The notes below the pieces were generated by a model. It saw nothing but the letters and a program-made list of their open reading frames with translations, searched no databases and was not told the DNA's origin. Below, piece by piece: positions 61,628-64,000 of a DNA stretch of 64,000 bases; positions within the stretch are counted from its first letter, which is position 1, and the number at the start of each line of letters is the position of its first letter. Position numbers and translations under genes: made by a program. This DNA comes from Pigmentiphaga sp. NML080357. GTDB lineage: Bacteria; Pseudomonadota; Gammaproteobacteria; Burkholderiales; Burkholderiaceae_B. The stretch is from positions 62,001 to 126,000 of the forward strand of contig NZ_NINW01000026.1 in assembly GCF_002188465.1 (NCBI RefSeq), in the 5' to 3' direction.

Positions 61628-62403
61628 CAGGCGGCCTCCTTCTTGGCGGCTTTCTCGAATGTCTTGCCTGTGCCGAAGTACACCTCCTGCACCTTGGGAT
61701 GGTCGCGGATCTGGAGCGGCGTCCCTTCCGCGATCAGCCGGCCGCGGGCCAGCACGATGACCCGGTCGGAATGGGCGAACACCACGTCCATGCTGTGCTC
61801 GGTGAACAGCACGGCCATGCCGCGTTCGACCACCAGGCGCTTGGTCAGCGCCATCAGCTCGTTGCGTTCGCCCGGCGCCATGCCGGCGGTGGGCTCGTCC
61901 ATCAGCAACAGCTTGGGCTGGTTGGCCATGGCGATGGCCAGCTCGACCCGCTTGACATCGCCATAGGCCAGCACGCTGCACGGCCGGTCGGCCTGGCCCG
62001 CCATGCCGACTTGTTCCAGCAGTGCCAGCGCATCGGCACGCCGGTAGTCACCCGCCCGGCGCCACATCGAGAACAGTTTGCGATCTGCCGACAACAGCGC
62101 CATCTGTACGTTCTCCACCACGGTCAGCGAGGCGAACGTCTCGGCGATCTGGAAAGTGCGGCCGACGCCCAGCCTCCAGATCTGCCTCGGCCGCAGGCCG
62201 ACGAGCTCATGGCCGTCGAACCGGATCGAGCCGGCATTGGCGCGCAACTGCCCGTTGACCATGTTGAAGGTGGTCGATTTGCCGGCGCCATTGGGTCCGA
62301 TCAACGCCAGCAGCTCGCCCGCCGCGATCTCGAAGTCGATGCCGTCGACCGCCTTGACGCCGCCGAACGACTTGCCTAGCCCCGAAACTTTCAACAAGCT
62401 CAT
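61627..62403 (-). CDS. ABC transporter ATPase, LivG type
   Basis: 258 residues. Walker A GPNGAGKST is at about 37-45 after 'LLKVSGLGKSFGGVKAVDGIDFEIAAGELLALI'; the LivG-specific 'VGRTFQIAETFASLTVVENVQMALL' and Walker B 'PKLLLMDEPTAGMAPGE' follow. The signature motif is changed: 'SVLAYGDVKRVELAIAMA' replaces LSGGQ with LAYGD, a variation common in LivG proteins. The start overlaps the livHM stop by 4 bp. Confidence 0.93.
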   Translation of the reverse strand: MSLLKVSGLGKSFGGVKAVDGIDFEIAAGELLALIGPNGAGKSTTFNMVNGQLRANAGSIRFDGHELVGLRPRQIWRLGVGRTFQIAETFASLTVVENVQMALLSADRKLFSMWRRAGDYRRADALALLEQVGMAGQADRPCSVLAYGDVKRVELAIAMANQPKLLLMDEPTAGMAPGERNELMALTKRLVVERGMAVLFTEHSMDVVFAHSDRVIVLARGRLIAEGTPLQIRDHPKVQEVYFGTGKTFEKAAKKEAA

Positions 62404-64000
62404 TTCGCCACCTCTTGTGTACGGCGCTGCGCCAGTTGTCTGGCGAAGCCGGCGATCCCTTGCGGAAAGAGCAGCACGAGCACCAGGATGATGAAGCCCA
62501 GCATCGCACGCCAGTAGTCGGTGTTGCGTGCGACGGTATCCTGCAGCCAGGTGAAAGTCACCGCGCCGACGATGGGACCCGCCAGCGTCTGCAAGCCTCC
62601 CAGCAGGACCATGACCAGCCCGTCGATGGACTTCACCACGTTCAGGGTCTCCGGAGAAATGCTGCCTTTCGAGAAGACGAAGAGCGCCCCGGCCACGCCG
62701 GCGAACAGCCCGGCCACCACGAACGCCACCCATTGCATGCGCTTGACGTCGATGCCGATGGCGTCGGCACGCAGCGGCGAATCGCGTCCTGCCCGCAGCG
62801 CATAGCCGAACGGTGCGAAGAGCGCCCGCCGCAGCAGCAGGATGCCGGCCACCACGAACGCCAGCGTCAGGTAGTAATAGGCCCGCTTGTCCTGCAGCCA
62901 CTCGGCCGGCCAGACGCCGGTCAGTCCGTTGCTGCCGCCGGTCAGCTCGTCCCACTGGAAGCAGACGGCCCAGACGATCTGGGCGAAGGCCAGCGTCAGC
63001 ATGGCCAGGTAGACGCCCGACAGGCGGACGCTGAACCAGCCGAACACGAAGGCGCCGGCCACCGCGGCCAGCGGCCCTATGACCAGCGCCACCTCCATGG
63101 GCGCGCCCAGGGTCCGGACCAGCAAGGCCGCGCCGTAGGCGCCAAGTCCGAAATACGCGGCATGGCCGAACGAATGCATGCCTCCGGGCCCCATGATGAA
63201 ATGCAGGCTGACCGCGAACAGCGCCGCGACCATCAGATCGATCAACAGAACTGTCGTATACGACGAGGCATCGATCGACAAGGGAAGCACGCACAACGCG
63301 GCCAGGAAAACCAGCGCGCCGCGCCGGACCCAGGGGCCGGCCAGGCGCAGCGGTGCCTCGATGGCCGCCGCGTTGCGGCTGGCTCCCTGGGGCCGCCCGA
63401 ACAGGCCCCAGGGACGCAGGACGAGCACGACGGCCATCACCAGGAACTCGACCACCAGCGTCAGCTTGGAGAAATTGACGTCCATGCCGAACAGGTGCAC
63501 GACGCCCATCCAGATGCAGAGCGCCTTGATCTCGGCAATCAGCAGCGCTGCCACGTAGGCGCCGGGTATCGATCCCATTCCGCCCACCACGACCACCACG
63601 AAGGCCGCTCCGATCGTGTGCATGTCCATTTCCAGATTGGCTGGCTCGCGCGGCAGTTGCAGCGCCCCGCCCAGGCCGGCCAGCAATGCGCCGAGCGCGA
63701 ATACGGCCGTGAAGAGCCAGGCCTGGTTGACGCCCAGCGCCCCGACCATCTCCCGGTCCTGGGTCGCCGCCCGCACCAGCGTGCCCCAGCGCGTGCGAGT
63801 GAGCAGCAGCCACATGGCCGCCAGCACGACCGGTCCGATCGCAATCAGGAAGAGGTCATAGGCGGGAAACTGGCTGCCCAGGATTTCCACTGCCCCTTCC
63901 AGCCCTGGCGCGCGCGGCCCGAGCAGTTCTTCCGGCCCCCAGTACCAGAGGACGAGATCGCGTATCACCAGGACCAGCGCGAAGGTGGCGAGCAACTGGA
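62400..64000 (-). CDS. fused LivH-LivM permease (N-terminus beyond window)
   Basis: At least 533 residues, open to the right edge. The first ~190 visible residues are the second half of a LivH domain ('WGTLVRAATQDREMVGALGVN', 'FALGALLAGLGGALQ', 'VVVVVGGMGSIPGAYVAALLIAEIKALCI'). The rest is a full LivM domain ('MGPGGMHSFGHAAYFGLGAYGAALL', 'RAGRDSPLRADAIGIDVKRMQWVAFVVAGLFAGVAGALFVF', 'VMVLLGGLQTLAGPIVGA'). Both inner-membrane subunits are thus in one chain, a known variant in this order of bacteria. It is first of livHM-livG-livF in the visible part. Confidence 0.9.
   Translation of the reverse strand, partial: QLLATFALVLVIRDLVLWYWGPEELLGPRAPGLEGAVEILGSQFPAYDLFLIAIGPVVLAAMWLLLTRTRWGTLVRAATQDREMVGALGVNQAWLFTAVFALGALLAGLGGALQLPREPANLEMDMHTIGAAFVVVVVGGMGSIPGAYVAALLIAEIKALCIWMGVVHLFGMDVNFSKLTLVVEFLVMAVVLVLRPWGLFGRPQGASRNAAAIEAPLRLAGPWVRRGALVFLAALCVLPLSIDASSYTTVLLIDLMVAALFAVSLHFIMGPGGMHSFGHAAYFGLGAYGAALLVRTLGAPMEVALVIGPLAAVAGAFVFGWFSVRLSGVYLAMLTLAFAQIVWAVCFQWDELTGGSNGLTGVWPAEWLQDKRAYYYLTLAFVVAGILLLRRALFAPFGYALRAGRDSPLRADAIGIDVKRMQWVAFVVAGLFAGVAGALFVFSKGSISPETLNVVKSIDGLVMVLLGGLQTLAGPIVGAVTFTWLQDTVARNTDYWRAMLGFIILVLVLLFPQGIAGFARQLAQRRTQEVAK

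Noticed and set aside
62404-63813. Extension of the livG frame upstream into livHM
   Set aside because: It is a shadow in another frame of livHM; livG begins at the ATG overlapping the livHM stop.

Overview
This is a GC-rich (roughly two thirds G+C) chromosomal window. It looks like a beta-proteobacterium of the Alcaligenaceae (Bordetella/Achromobacter type). I infer this from the two solitary Bug-type (TctC) periplasmic receptors, the OmpC/Burkholderia-type porin, the recC-recB-recD gene order, and the housekeeping blocks rpsF-priB-rpsR-rplI-dnaB, lexA-imuA and rlmB-rnr-tRNA-Leu-tRNA-Leu. The species cannot be read from the sequence. I saw no rRNA, CRISPR array, transposase or phage gene.

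Layout. 1-3.8 kb: the end of a LysR regulator, an orphan FecR-domain protein, an MFS transporter and a Bug receptor. 3.9-9.4 kb: a tight catabolic operon encoding a 4,5-dihydroxyphthalate-decarboxylase-like protein, a class III (LigB-type) ring-cleavage dioxygenase, a C-C-bond-type alpha/beta hydrolase, a Rieske oxygenase and a Gfo/Idh/MocA dehydrogenase. This resembles the phthalate 4,5-dioxygenase route fused to a meta-cleavage route. 9.4-11.6 kb: a low-GC LysR plus porin pair flanked by two copies of a ~131-bp repeat, which spans the end of the dehydrogenase gene and the first codons of a marR gene. This is a clear recombination or insertion scar. 11.6-15.5 kb: marR and a two-gene envelope locus of unknown function. 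15.6-24.8 kb: recCBD. 25-28.9 kb: an FbpABC-type ferric iron importer with Fur-like sites.

28.9-33.3 kb: ankyrin protein, tatD, holB, tmk and mltG on the minus strand. 33.3-37.6 kb: ygfZ, a DUF4936 protein and an NRDE protein facing a four-gene minus-strand set (DoxX, Dabb, PaaI thioesterase, esterase). 37.8-39.4 kb: a DUF47-pit phosphate transporter with a good Pho box. 39.5-42.8 kb: dnaB and rpsF-priB-rpsR-rplI. 43-49.5 kb: asparaginase, lexA (two SOS boxes)-imuA, rlmB, rnr and two tRNA-Leu(CAG) genes.

49.5-64 kb: a second catabolic region. It holds a cupin and zinc alcohol dehydrogenase divergent from an MhpA-like flavin hydroxylase; a Bug receptor and class III CoA-transferase divergent from a PrpR-like sigma-54 activator; a TetR regulator; a second Rieske oxygenase; and a branched-chain-amino-acid-type ABC importer. 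In that importer the binding protein is on the plus strand, while livF, livG and a fused livHM (cut by the window end) are on the minus strand. The PrpR-like activator, its repeated half-sites and a near-consensus -24/-12 promoter in front of the CoA-transferase form a coherent regulatory unit. The window therefore combines conserved housekeeping blocks with aromatic and organic-acid catabolism modules, some with signs of recent exchange.
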